A stretch of DNA of 64,000 nucleotides, taken from positions 180,099 through 244,098 of the forward strand of contig CAZMGB010000002.1 in NCBI GenBank assembly GCA_964565775.1, given 5' to 3'. The notes beneath the pieces were generated by a model. That model was not told the origin of the DNA, did not search any database, and saw nothing but the letters and a program-made list of their open reading frames with translations. The position numbers were made by a program, and so were the translations under genes. Shown here in pieces: positions 42,257 through 50,826 of this stretch. The DNA is from CAZMGB01 sp964565775. Its GTDB lineage: Bacteria; Chloroflexota; Dehalococcoidia; DSTF01; JALHUB01. The first letter of the stretch is position 1. Every line of letters begins with the position of its first letter.

Positions 42257-43558
42257 TCAGTCCTCGACCCGCAGGAAGTTGCCGATCTCCCTCACTACCG
42301 AGAGGTCCTGCACCTCCTGGAGGGCCTTCTGGACCGCTGCCTCCAGGGCCACGTGGGTCATGATGACGATCTCCGCCGTCTGGGCGGCCTCGTCGGCTTC
42401 CTTCTGAATGACCGAGGCGATGCTGATCTCGTTGTCGCCGAGCACCGTGGTGATCTGGCCGAGGACGCCCGGCTGGTCGGTCACCACCATGCGCATGTAG
42501 TAGCGGGTGCGCAGCTCACTGATCGGCCGGACGGCGAGGGCGCCCTCGGGTCGCGAGAAGGGGCGCTCTTGGCTCCCCTGAGCTACGCGCCACGCGGCGT
42601 CGAGGACGTCGGCGACCACGGCGCTGCTCGTGGGAATGGAGCCGGCGCCCTGCCCCTGGAAGAGGACCCGCCCCACCAGGTCTCCCTCCACCTGGACGGC
42701 GTTGAGAACGCCATCGACCTTGGCGAGCGGCTCCTGCTCGGGCAAGAGCACCGGGTGCACGCGCGCCTGGATGGAGGTGTCGTCCCTCTTCGCCAGGGCG
42801 AGAAGCTTGATGTCATGGCCTAGCTCCCGGGCGTAACGGAAGTCGCGGGAGCCGAGGCGCCTGATGCCTTCGCGGTACACGTCTTTGGGATGGATGTCCG
42901 TGCGGAAGGCCAGGCTGGCCAGAATGGCGAGCTTGTACGCCGCATCGATCCCATCGACGTCGCTGGCCGGATCGGCTTCGGCGTAGCCCAGCGTCTGCGC
43001 CTGCCTGAGGGCCTCGTCGAAGTCGCTGCCCTCCCGGCTCATGCGGGTGAGGATGTAGTTGGTGGTGCCGTTGATGATCGCGGAGATGGCGGTGATGTCG
43101 TTGGCCAGCAGGTCGCGCTTCAAGGGCGCTATGATCGGGATGCCGCCGCCGACGCTCGCCTCGTAGAGGATGTCCACGCCTCTGTTGCGGGCCAGGGCCA
43201 GCAGCTCGGAGCTATGTTTGGCCATGACCTCCTTGTTGGCGGTGACCACGTACTTGCCGGCGGAGAGCGCTTCCTTGATGAGGTCATAGGCGGGGCTCTC
43301 CCCACCGAGCAGTTCGATGACGATCTGAATCTTGGGGTCGCCGAGGACGTGGGAGGAGTCGTTCGTAATCAGGGAAGAATCGATGCCCGCGGCAGGCCCT
43401 TTCTCCGGGTCGCGCTCCAGGATGCGACTGAGGAGAAGGGGTCGGCCGACCCGCTCGGCGTAGGCTGCGGTCTTCTGCTGGAGGGCGCGGGCAACGCCGC
43501 TTCCCACCACGCCGAGACCGAGCAGACCTATCCGCACCTCCGGCCCGGAGCTAGCCAC
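42257..43558 (-). CDS. hom: homoserine dehydrogenase
   Basis: A 433-residue NAD(P)H enzyme that converts aspartate semialdehyde to homoserine. The Rossmann start is GLLGLGVVGSGVARAL. NKEVMAKHSSEL, the catalytic GGGIPIIAPLKRDL and GIDAAYKLAILASLAF follow. The C-terminus has an ACT domain (MRMVVTDQPGVLGQITTVLGDNEISIASVIQ), the usual site for threonine feedback. It overlaps the upstream PPIase gene by 8 nt. Confidence 0.95.
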   Translation of the reverse strand: MASSGPEVRIGLLGLGVVGSGVARALQQKTAAYAERVGRPLLLSRILERDPEKGPAAGIDSSLITNDSSHVLGDPKIQIVIELLGGESPAYDLIKEALSAGKYVVTANKEVMAKHSSELLALARNRGVDILYEASVGGGIPIIAPLKRDLLANDITAISAIINGTTNYILTRMSREGSDFDEALRQAQTLGYAEADPASDVDGIDAAYKLAILASLAFRTDIHPKDVYREGIRRLGSRDFRYARELGHDIKLLALAKRDDTSIQARVHPVLLPEQEPLAKVDGVLNAVQVEGDLVGRVLFQGQGAGSIPTSSAVVADVLDAAWRVAQGSQERPFSRPEGALAVRPISELRTRYYMRMVVTDQPGVLGQITTVLGDNEISIASVIQKEADEAAQTAEIVIMTHVALEAAVQKALQEVQDLSVVREIGNFLRVED

Positions 43559-44669
43559 TGGGCGCCCCCTTAGCTTCCTCGAACCACTTTTGAAGCAGGG
43601 TGTTGGTCTGGTTCTGACTCAGAGAGTTCACGACCCCGACCCGGCTGCGCACTTGGTTCTGCCAGTCGTTGAAGGCGCTGTCCGCCAGCGACGCCTTCTG
43701 GTCATCCGTCGTCTGACGTTCGGTTGGCTTGTCAAGCGGCTCCATCACCAGGTAGCCCTGGGAGACGGCGATGGGCTCACTTCTCTGACCCACGTTCAGG
43801 CTTGACAGCGCCTGCACAAGCTGGTCTGGCAGAGTCTTGACCGGCATCCAGTCATACTCTCCTCCCTTATCCTTGCTGGCGGAATCAGTGGAGAGTTCCC
43901 GTGCGAGGTCGCCGAAGTCCTCACCCGCATCCAGACGGTCTATCACCTTCTTGGCGTCATCCTGTGTGGCGACGAGGATTAGCCGAAATCGCACCTGCTC
44001 GGCGGTGTCAGGGGCCTCCTTCAAGAACTTGTCGCGGATCTTGCTTTCCAGCACGGAGGCTTCAATCATGTTGCGGTAATCCTTGGTCGAGAGGCCGCTC
44101 TCCTGTACGGCCTTGCGATAGGCGGTGAGGAATTCCTCCTGGCTCGTGTCCGACGTTAGTCCTTGCAGCTCGGCGATCTTGTCGTCGATCTCCTGGTCCG
44201 TGGCGGTGATGCCCAGCTCGGGCGCGCCCTGGAGAGTCAACTCCTCGCTCTCCACCTGTGTCAGCACCTGATCCAGCAGGCTTTGCAGGATCTGTTGGGT
44301 CTGGGTGGCCGTGATATCCTGCGGCATAACGTAGCCGGACTGGACCGCGGCCTGGTGGATGCGCCGCTCGAGGTAGCTGAGGGTGAAGGACGTATCTCCG
44401 ACCTGGAGCGCCGCTTCGCTCTTGGGCCGGATGCTCGTGTCCCAGTAGCCGTAGCCGATGACGCCAGCGGCCAGCACGACTACGACGGCGACGGCGGCGA
44501 TGAGCAGGGTCCGGTTTCGCTGCTCAGCGTCGAAGCGTCCAGGACGACGACGGCGTTCTCTGCGCGGCGGCGGCGCACGTCTGTCTCTAGGCGCCCGTTG
44601 CCGATCGCTCGGTCGCACAGTCTGAGAAGGGCGCCGGTCGGCGCCGCGGTCCCGCCGGTCCCTATGCAA
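43551..44669 (-). CDS. membrane-anchored PpiC/SurA-type peptidyl-prolyl isomerase
   Basis: About 372 residues. A very basic N-terminal segment (Arg/Asp/Pro-rich) is followed by one transmembrane anchor (TLLIAAVAVVVVLAAGVIGYGYW). Next comes a SurA_N-like helical domain, then a rotamase domain (FRLILVATQDDAKKVIDRLDAGEDFGDLARELSTD...KGGEYDWMPVKTLPDQL). It likely folds secreted proteins outside the membrane. I choose TTG 44669, 8 nt after the rpsR stop and preceded by GGAGG; the longer frame would overlap rpsR. Confidence 0.82.
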   Translation of the reverse strand: MHRDRRDRGADRRPSQTVRPSDRQRAPRDRRAPPPRRERRRRPGRFDAEQRNRTLLIAAVAVVVVLAAGVIGYGYWDTSIRPKSEAALQVGDTSFTLSYLERRIHQAAVQSGYVMPQDITATQTQQILQSLLDQVLTQVESEELTLQGAPELGITATDQEIDDKIAELQGLTSDTSQEEFLTAYRKAVQESGLSTKDYRNMIEASVLESKIRDKFLKEAPDTAEQVRFRLILVATQDDAKKVIDRLDAGEDFGDLARELSTDSASKDKGGEYDWMPVKTLPDQLVQALSSLNVGQRSEPIAVSQGYLVMEPLDKPTERQTTDDQKASLADSAFNDWQNQVRSRVGVVNSLSQNQTNTLLQKWFEEAKGAPSG

Positions 44670-44676
44670 TGGGTCT

Positions 44677-45147
44677 CTATCCTCCCTGTCCAGGCTTCGA
44701 GGGGGAACTGCGGGAAGCGAACGCACCTGTTAGCCGGATGTGCTCGGCGGTGTAAGGCAGCAGGGCGATGTGGCGGGCGCGCTTGAGCGCGATGCTCAGG
44801 CGCCGCTGGTGCTTGGCGCACGTGCCCGTCTTGCGACGGGGCTCCATCTTCCCGCGGTCCGATAGATAGCGCCGCAGTTTGGCCGGGTCCTTGTAGTCGA
44901 TAACGTCCACGTGATCGACGCAGAAAGAGCAGACTTTCCGGCGTGGCGTGTAGCGGCCGCGGCGTTTACGGTCCGGCCGTGGGCCCGGCTCGCGCTCCTC
45001 ACCCGCGCCTGAGGTGGGGGTTGGCCTTTCGGCCTCCGCCTTGGGCTCTGGGGCCACCTCGTCGGTAGCGCTAGGCGGGGCAGCCTCGGGCGCACTCGCT
45101 TCGGCGGCCGGCTCTTCAGCTTCGGGTCTTTCAGCGACAGTGTCCAT
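44677..45147 (-). CDS. rpsR: 30S ribosomal protein S18 with long acidic N-terminal extension
   Basis: A 156-residue protein. The S18 core (KVCSFCVDHVDVIDYKDPAKLRRYLSDRGKMEPRRKTGTCAKHQRRLSIALKRARHIALLPYT) is complete, with cysteines of a zinc-binding type. Ahead of it are about 60 residues rich in Glu, Ala and Pro, about twice the usual protein length. No in-frame internal start with a good ribosome-binding site argues against the extension. It lies in the classic rpsF-ssb-rpsR order. Confidence 0.95.
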   Translation of the reverse strand: MDTVAERPEAEEPAAEASAPEAAPPSATDEVAPEPKAEAERPTPTSGAGEEREPGPRPDRKRRGRYTPRRKVCSFCVDHVDVIDYKDPAKLRRYLSDRGKMEPRRKTGTCAKHQRRLSIALKRARHIALLPYTAEHIRLTGAFASRSSPSKPGQGG

Positions 45148-45243
45148 TCTTCGCTAGTGCGTAGCCTCCTCTTTGTGTTTCCATCCGGGTGGCGGACCGG
45201 CTTCTCAGCGGGCGGCTCGCGGGCAGTGCTGCCTCGGAGCGCC

Positions 45244-45645
45244 TCACTCGAAGGGAAGGTCGTCGGCCGCCACTGCTGCCTCGGTCTCCTGTTCGTCGGG
45301 CAAGGGAGCCGCCTGCCCGCGGTCCAGAAAGAGCACTGTGTTCGCCACTACCTCCGTTCGGAACCGCTTCTGCCCGTCGGGGCCCTCCCATGACCGGGTC
45401 TGCAGTCGCCCCTCGACGTAGGCCCGGCGGCCTTTCTGGAGGTACTGACTGCACGTTTCCGCGAGCCTGTTCCAGGTTACCACGCTGAACCATTCTGTTT
45501 CCTCGCGGCGCTCGCCTTCCGGTGTGTTGTAGTTGCGACTGCAGGCGATGCGAAACGTGGTCACCGCGTTGCCGTTCGCGGTGTAACGCATCTCCGGGTC
45601 TGTCCCCACGTTGCCGATAATCATCACCTTGTTGAGGCCCGCCAT
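45244..45645 (-). CDS. ssb: single-stranded DNA-binding protein
   Basis: A 133-residue OB-fold protein: LNKVMIIGNVGTDPEMRYTANGNAVTTFRIA, WFSVVTWNRLAE and KGRRAYVEGRLQTRSWE are typical of SSB. The short linker ends with the conserved acidic tip DDLPFE that recruits repair and replication partners. It sits between rpsF and rpsR, as in many bacteria. Confidence 0.96.
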   Translation of the reverse strand: MAGLNKVMIIGNVGTDPEMRYTANGNAVTTFRIACSRNYNTPEGERREETEWFSVVTWNRLAETCSQYLQKGRRAYVEGRLQTRSWEGPDGQKRFRTEVVANTVLFLDRGQAAPLPDEQETEAAVAADDLPFE

Positions 45646-45822
45646 TTCCCAAACTCCTTTTCCTCCGCATTGGTCAGAGGCGGCCAGACGGCCGTCCGCT
45701 GCGCGCGTCTGCGTCTGTGCCAGGATGCCTCTGACGTGAGCTCCGGGCCTGCACCCGCCCCTCGCGGCGATCCGGCTTTTCGCTCTGGCCGGTAGGTATC
45801 GACCGCCGTGGGCGTTCTGTCT

Positions 45823-46110
45823 CTAGTCTCCGACGCGCACCAGGAGATGTCGCAATACGTCTTCAGAGAGGCGCAGCCCTGCCGCCAGGCCCGCCGCCTG
45901 GCTGGGCTCCAGCTTGAGCTGCGACACGACGTAGCTACCCTCGAGGTGGTTGCTGATCGGGAAGGCCAGCTTGCGGCGACCCCAGTGATCCACCTGGGTA
46001 ACCTCGCCGCCCCGCCCGACGACCAGCTGATTGACCTTCTCTATCGTCGCCGGAACGTCTTCCTCGGCCACATCAGGACTGATGACGATTACCAGTTCGT
46101 AGTCCCGCAA
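45823..46110 (-). CDS. rpsF: 30S ribosomal protein S6
   Basis: A 95-residue protein: RDYELVIVISPDVAEEDVPATIEKVNQLV, then VDHWGRRKLAFPISNHLEGSYVV. I place the start at TTG 46110 after AGGGGGTGG, which gives the normal S6 N-terminus. It is the first gene of a transcript that runs through ssb, rpsR, PPIase, hom and the coiled-coil gene to thrC. Confidence 0.94.
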   Translation of the reverse strand: MRDYELVIVISPDVAEEDVPATIEKVNQLVVGRGGEVTQVDHWGRRKLAFPISNHLEGSYVVSQLKLEPSQAAGLAAGLRLSEDVLRHLLVRVGD

Positions 46111-46231
46111 GCAACCACCCCCTGTCGCGCACGCAAACGCCAAAGAAAGCTTGCCCGGTACCCCGCCACGTTCAGGAGGGCGCCGGGCTCGCATGCCGTG
46201 TCCGGTTCTATCGCCCCTCTAGGGCTCGGTC

Positions 46232-46261
46232 ATTATAAGATTGCGTCAATAGGCAAGTCAA
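46232..46261 (-). promoter_or_regulatory. strong promoter of the rpsF-...-thrC operon
   Basis: The minus strand reads TTGACT (46261-46256), an 18-nt spacer and a perfect TATAAT (46237-46232). This is the best consensus promoter in the window and fits ribosomal gene expression. It lies about 120 nt before rpsF. Confidence 0.8.
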
Positions 46262-46295
46262 CGCTGGGGAGGGTGTGGCTGCCTCCGGGACAGCC

Positions 46296-47543
46296 TCATT
46301 CGATGCGGATTCCCGGCGCCGGAAACGCCAGGCAGAGCTCCCTCACCTCCTGGCTCACCTTCTCCAGCACCGCCTCATCCTCGACGTTGGTGACCACCTC
46401 GTCCAGCCAGGCACCGATCTGTCTCATCTCGGCAGGCCCCATGCCGCGCGAAGTGACGGACGGCGAGCCGATGCGAAGACCGCTGGGGCTGAAGGGCCGC
46501 CGAGGGTCGTTGGGGATGGTGTTGGAGTTGGAGATGATGCCCGCTCGATCCAGCGCCTTCGCGACCTTGCGGCCGAAGACACCCTTGTTCGTGAGGTCGA
46601 TGAGCAAGAGGTGATTGTCGGTGCCGCCCGAGATCAGCGAGAAGCCCCTCTCCAGCAGCTCAGATGCCAGCACCTTGGCGTTGGCCACGACGTTGCGTCC
46701 GTAGTCCTTGAACTCCTCCGTCGCGGCCTCCGCCAGCGCCACGCCGATGGCGGCGGTGGTGTGGTCATGGGGGCCGCCCTGAAGCGCCGGGAAGACAGCC
46801 CGGTCGATCTTGTCTGCGAACTCCTCCCGGCAGAGGATCATGGCGCCGCGCGGGCCGCGCAGCGTCTTGTGCGTGGTGGTGGTGATGACGTCGGCGTGGG
46901 GCACCGGGTCCGGATGCGCGCCCGCCACGATGAGGCCAGCTATGTGGGCGATGTCCGCCAGGAAGTACGCACCCACCTCCCGCGCGATCTCTCCGAAGGC
47001 CTGGAAGTCGTACTGGCGCGGGTAGGCGGTGGCCCCGGCGACGATGATCTTCGGGCGCTCCTTCTTCGCCATGGCCCGCACGGCGTCGTAGTCGATAAGG
47101 TGGCTCTTAGCGTCGACCGTGTACTGCACCGAGCGGTAGAAGCGGGCGGAGAAGTTCACCTGCCAGCCGTGGGTGAGGTGGCCGCCGTGGGGCAGGCTCA
47201 GGCCCATGATCGTGTCGCCGGGCTCCAGGAGAGCGTAGTAGACGGCCATGTTCGCCGGGGAGCCGGAGTAGGACTGGACGTTGGCGTGGTCCACCCCGAA
47301 GAGACTCTTGGCCCTCTCGATCACCAGCGTCTCCAGCCGGTCGATGTGGCGGTGCCCCTCATAGTAGCGTTTGCCGGGGTAGCCCTCCGAGTACTTGTTG
47401 GTGAGCGCCGATCCCAGCGCCTGCATGACGGCCGCCGAGGCGTAGTTCTCCGAGGGGATGAGCCGCACGGTTTCGTACTGGAATCGCTCCTCCGCCTTGA
47501 TAATCGAGAAGATCTCCGGGTCTGTCTGCTGAAGCTCTAGCAA
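46296..47543 (-). CDS. glyA: serine hydroxymethyltransferase
   Basis: A 415-residue PLP enzyme that converts serine and tetrahydrofolate to glycine and methylene-THF. VRLIPSENYASAAVMQALGS, KYSEGYPGKRYYEGHRHID and the PLP lysine in VITTTTHKTLRGPRGAMILC are diagnostic. Length is normal. It ends 34 nt before the rpsF promoter. It supplies one-carbon units for the purine genes at 55-61 kb. Confidence 0.97.
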   Translation of the reverse strand: MLELQQTDPEIFSIIKAEERFQYETVRLIPSENYASAAVMQALGSALTNKYSEGYPGKRYYEGHRHIDRLETLVIERAKSLFGVDHANVQSYSGSPANMAVYYALLEPGDTIMGLSLPHGGHLTHGWQVNFSARFYRSVQYTVDAKSHLIDYDAVRAMAKKERPKIIVAGATAYPRQYDFQAFGEIAREVGAYFLADIAHIAGLIVAGAHPDPVPHADVITTTTHKTLRGPRGAMILCREEFADKIDRAVFPALQGGPHDHTTAAIGVALAEAATEEFKDYGRNVVANAKVLASELLERGFSLISGGTDNHLLLIDLTNKGVFGRKVAKALDRAGIISNSNTIPNDPRRPFSPSGLRIGSPSVTSRGMGPAEMRQIGAWLDEVVTNVEDEAVLEKVSQEVRELCLAFPAPGIRIE

Positions 47544-47582
47544 GAAAGCTCTCCTCCGTGCCTGTCGCCTTGCCGCACCGTG

Positions 47583-48716
47583 CTAGTCCGGCGGCTTTCT
47601 CGGGTCAACGGCCTTATCATACTCTCTCCACGCGGCCTCTGTCAGCGCCATCAGCCCGCCCGCCATGAGGGAGTGCCCCCCCAGGACGACGGGCACCGGC
47701 GCCTGCGCGGCAGCCTCGGTGAACTCGCGCAGGAACGGGTCGTCGATCTCCTGGTGGCGCCCCAGGTCCGAGAGGAAGCGGTCGGCGCGCGAAGGCCTGA
47801 TCCCGGCGTGGGCCAGGAGGACGCGCGTGTCGATGAAGGCGCAATCGGCCAGCGACGCGACCTCCTCGAAGAAGCGCCGGCTCCCCACCTGCGCCAGGTG
47901 ATAGCCCAACAGGGAGCGCGCCCGGCCGACGCGGTCGCGTGCCGCCGCCGCCATGCCCCGCTCCTCCGAGAAGACGCGGACGCGGCAGGCCGTCTCCCGC
48001 TCCAGGTACTGCCAGACCTGGCTCCCCACCCGGCCGGCGACAAGAACCTCCGCCTTCGGTTGGGTGAGATAGGGCATGCATCTCTCGTAGAAGGCCACGT
48101 CTGGCGGTCGGGATTCGAGCAGCCGCCCGAGGCGGGGCCCGGTGCCGCCCCGCAGGGCGAGGAGCCCGAGGTCCGCCGGCGAGTCGATGTTGAACTGGCT
48201 CGCGGTGGTGCGCGGCAGCTCCTGGCTCGCCAGCCCGGCGCCCTCGCGCAGGAGCCGCGGCAGCGCGTTGTCTCTCGTTGGCGGCTCAACGTCGTGGATG
48301 GCGGCGCCGGGGCGGAAGGCGATGAGGTCGCCCGAGAAGAAGTTGTTGGAGATGACGGTGCGCGGGCTGCCCTCGAGGTGTCGCGCCAGGGCCGCGAAGT
48401 CAGAGCCCGTCAGCAGCGGGACGCTCCCTGCCCCGAAGTAGACGGGGTCGTCAATCCGGTGGCGCTCGATGACGGCGGCCAGGCGGCGACCGAAGTGGAA
48501 CGGCCCCTCGTCGACGTCCGCCGTGACTCCCGCTGGCGCCGCCGCCGCCAGTTCCGGGCTGTCGGTGACTAAGACAGCGCCGGCGAAGGCGCCGGTGGCC
48601 AGCGCCTCCTCGATGCTGTCGAGGGCGGCGGCGTGCAGGGCCTCCGCCAGCAGCTCCTCGACGGGGCTGCCGCCCATGCCCCCGGCGAAGACGACCAGCA
48701 CGGGAGAGGAAGACAA
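47583..48716 (-). CDS. nucleotidyltransferase-fold protein, function unknown
   Basis: A 377-residue protein. The N-terminal half has an NTP-transferase-like layout: VLVVFAGGMGGSP at the start, VYFGAGSVPLLTGSDFAAL, and FNIDSPADLGLL, which resembles the NID-x-P-x-DL strand of MobA/CofC-type enzymes. The canonical GGxxxRMG loop is not intact. The C-terminal half (from about residue 220) has VAGRVGSQVWQYLERETACRVRVFSEERGM and matches nothing I recognise. It starts at TTG 48716, 4 nt after comF. Confidence 0.6.
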   Translation of the reverse strand: MSSSPVLVVFAGGMGGSPVEELLAEALHAAALDSIEEALATGAFAGAVLVTDSPELAAAAPAGVTADVDEGPFHFGRRLAAVIERHRIDDPVYFGAGSVPLLTGSDFAALARHLEGSPRTVISNNFFSGDLIAFRPGAAIHDVEPPTRDNALPRLLREGAGLASQELPRTTASQFNIDSPADLGLLALRGGTGPRLGRLLESRPPDVAFYERCMPYLTQPKAEVLVAGRVGSQVWQYLERETACRVRVFSEERGMAAAARDRVGRARSLLGYHLAQVGSRRFFEEVASLADCAFIDTRVLLAHAGIRPSRADRFLSDLGRHQEIDDPFLREFTEAAAQAPVPVVLGGHSLMAGGLMALTEAAWREYDKAVDPRKPPD

Positions 48717-48720
48717 CGGC

Positions 48721-49428
48721 TCAGTCCTCGCGGGCGAAGGTGAGGCCCCAGACCGACGGGGCCCCAGCGTCCAGCAGAGCCCTGGCGCAGGCGTCGAGAG
48801 TGGCGCCGGTGGTGGTCACGTCGTCGATGAGCAGCACCCTCCTCCCGCCGACTTCGTCGCGCCGGCCGGCGAAGGCCCCCTCGACGTTCCGCCAGCGCTC
48901 GTCTGCCCCCAGGCCGCGGGCCAGCGACGGCGTCGCCCGTCGCCGGGCCAGCGCCGTTTCCGCCACCGGCAGGCCCGTCAGCTTTCCCAGCTCTCGGGCC
49001 AGGAGCGCCGCCTGGTTGTAACCGCGCACGCGCCGGCGCAGAGAATGGAGAGGCACGGGGACGAGCGTGTCGGCGGGGATGGACTCCTCCTCGAGGCAGC
49101 GGGCCATCAAGGCGGCCATCGGCTCCGCAACGGCGCGGAGGTGCCTGTACTTGAGGGCGTGCACGACCTCGCGCGCCGGCCCGTCGAATGCGTAGGGCGC
49201 CCGCACGCCGGCGAAGGCGGGGCGAAGCCCGCCGCAGTCCTGGCAGGCGGCGGATGTGCGAAGAAGCTGCCAGCAGAGCGGACAGCGCGGCGGCAGGGCA
49301 CGGGGCAGCGCTTCGGTGCAGCGCTCGCAGAGGAAGCTGCCGTTCCGGCCGCAGACGGCGCAGCGCGGCGGAAACACCAGGTCGAGCGCGGCCCGCCCGA
49401 TGCGGCTCCAGGTGGAAGACACAACCAT
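48721..49428 (-). CDS. comF: ComF-family phosphoribosyltransferase-like protein
   Basis: A 235-residue protein with an N-terminal zinc-finger-like part (CAVCGRNGSFLCERC, CPLCWQLL, CQDC) and a type I phosphoribosyltransferase domain (LLIDDVTTTGATLDACARAL). In competent bacteria ComF helps DNA uptake; in others the role is unclear. Other competence genes are not in the window. It is followed closely by the nucleotidyltransferase-like gene. Confidence 0.9.
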   Translation of the reverse strand: MVVSSTWSRIGRAALDLVFPPRCAVCGRNGSFLCERCTEALPRALPPRCPLCWQLLRTSAACQDCGGLRPAFAGVRAPYAFDGPAREVVHALKYRHLRAVAEPMAALMARCLEEESIPADTLVPVPLHSLRRRVRGYNQAALLARELGKLTGLPVAETALARRRATPSLARGLGADERWRNVEGAFAGRRDEVGGRRVLLIDDVTTTGATLDACARALLDAGAPSVWGLTFARED

Positions 49429-49534
49429 CGCTCGGTCTCCGGGAGGGATGCTGTGGGGAGTATAGCGCGGCCGGCGTCGCGACGTCAGCCCTCGCCCCGA
49501 ACGGTATTCCGGCGATTCGCTAATCGTCCCAACT

Positions 49535-49564
49535 TAGACACCTCTGAACCGCTTCCTGTATACT
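49535..49564 (+). promoter_or_regulatory. moaD-moaE promoter
   Basis: TAGACA (49535-49540), an 18-nt spacer and TATACT (49559-49564), ending 30 nt before the GTG start. Confidence 0.6.
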
Positions 49565-49594
49565 GAAGTAGATTCGCAACCTCCGAGGTGCTCG

Positions 49595-50305
49595 GTGAAG
49601 GTAGACGTCAGGCTGTTCGCAGGGCTGCGCGAGCTCATCGGCCAGCGACTGGTGAGCGTGGAGCTCCCCGAAGGCGCGACGATAGCGGACCTGCGCGAGC
49701 GGTTCTCCTCCCTGTACCCCGCGGTCACGCCTTTCCTCCTCACCCTCGTCTGTGCCGTCGACGAAGAGTACGTCCCTTCCGAGCGTCGGCTGCGCGACGG
49801 CGAGGAGGTGGCCCTGATACCACCGGTGAGCGGCGGCAGCGAAACGAGGCCAGCGTTCGGCAGATTCGAAGTCACCAGCAAGCCTCTGGACCCTCAGGCG
49901 CTGGTCGACTCCGTCCGCAAGGATGAGGGCGGCGCCGTGGCCCTCTTCTACGGCGTCGTCCGGAACAACAACGAGGGACGGCGGGTCCTGCACCTGGAAT
50001 ACGACGCCTACCCGTCGATGGCCGAGAAGAAGCTCAGCCAGATAGCCGAGGAGGCGCGCTCCCGCTGGCAGCTCACCGGGGTCGCGATCCAGCACCGCAC
50101 CGGCCGCCTGGAAGTCGGCGAGACCAGTCTCCTTGTGGCCGTATCCGCCCCCCACCGCCGCGACGCCTTCGAGGCCTGTCACTACACCGTCGATCGCATC
50201 AAGGAGATCGTGCCCATCTGGAAGAAGGAGGTCTTCGAGGGCGGCGAGGTCTGGGTGGAGGGAACCGCAGCGCCGACACCGGAAGCGGCTCAGCGGGGCG
50301 GCTAG
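49595..50305 (+). CDS. MoaD-MoaE fusion, molybdopterin synthase
   Basis: A 236-residue fusion of both molybdopterin synthase subunits. Residues 1-81 are a MoaD ubiquitin-like domain ending PPVSGG. From about residue 90 a MoaE domain follows, with GAVALFYGVVRNNNEGR, HRTGRLEVGETSLLVAVSAPHR and the catalytic VPIWKKEVFEGG. MoaD normally needs a free C-terminal glycine to carry the thiocarboxylate. Here GG is internal (80-81), so cleavage after Gly81 is expected, as reported for MoaX of Mycobacterium tuberculosis. moaA and moaC lie 21 kb away. Confidence 0.93.
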   Translation: MKVDVRLFAGLRELIGQRLVSVELPEGATIADLRERFSSLYPAVTPFLLTLVCAVDEEYVPSERRLRDGEEVALIPPVSGGSETRPAFGRFEVTSKPLDPQALVDSVRKDEGGAVALFYGVVRNNNEGRRVLHLEYDAYPSMAEKKLSQIAEEARSRWQLTGVAIQHRTGRLEVGETSLLVAVSAPHRRDAFEACHYTVDRIKEIVPIWKKEVFEGGEVWVEGTAAPTPEAAQRGG

Positions 50306-50337
50306 CTGCTTGCGGGCAAGTCACGATCGTAAGGCAC

Positions 50338-50366
50338 GAAAAAGGGCCGAGAAGCTCTCGGCCCTC
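50338..50366 (-). terminator. terminator of the zinc-ribbon gene
   Basis: On the minus strand AGGGCCGAG (50366-50358) pairs with CTCGGCCCT (50352-50344) and is followed by a run of T. It lies 24 nt after the stop codon. Confidence 0.75.
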
Positions 50367-50389
50367 TGGCTGGATGATGGTGACGATTG

Positions 50390-50683
50390 CTAGGTGGTGG
50401 CGCCGGACCTCACTTTCTCGAAGCACGTGCTGCAGTAGACGGGGCGATCGAGCCGGGGCACGAAGGGGACGGTCGCTTCTTCGCCGCAGGAGGCGCAGAC
50501 AATTGTGGTCATCTCGCGGTTGTTCCCGGCGGCTCGCTCCCGGCGGCGGGTTGCCCGGCAGGTTGGACAGCGCTGGGGTTCGTTCAATAGGCCCTTCTCC
50601 AGGTAAAAGCCTTGCTCGCCTGCGGTAAAGATAAACTCCTCCCCGCAATCCCGACAAACCAGGGTCTTGTCCTCAAATGCCAA
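50390..50683 (-). CDS. zinc-ribbon protein with four CxxC knuckles
   Basis: A 97-residue protein with two zinc-ribbon units: VCRDCGEEFIF...RCPTCRATRR, then VCASCGEEATV...VYCSTCFEKVR. The first unit is a known CxxC-x(n)-CxxC domain often found alone in Chloroflexota and Actinobacteria. I start at TTG 50683, which follows AAGGAGG; the longer frame would add an implausible N-terminus. The role is unknown, possibly RNA or protein binding. Confidence 0.75.
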   Translation of the reverse strand: MAFEDKTLVCRDCGEEFIFTAGEQGFYLEKGLLNEPQRCPTCRATRRRERAAGNNREMTTIVCASCGEEATVPFVPRLDRPVYCSTCFEKVRSGATT

Positions 50684-50826
50684 TCTCTCGGTTCCTCCTT
50701 GCCGTGTATTTGGCCCCCACCTGATGTCCGTCCTCTGGCGGACACGCGCCGGAGTCACGGCGGGAGTATAGGCCAGGTTGCCAAGAAGATCAAGTGATTG
50801 TAGGCGGTTTCACAGAATTTCTCTAG

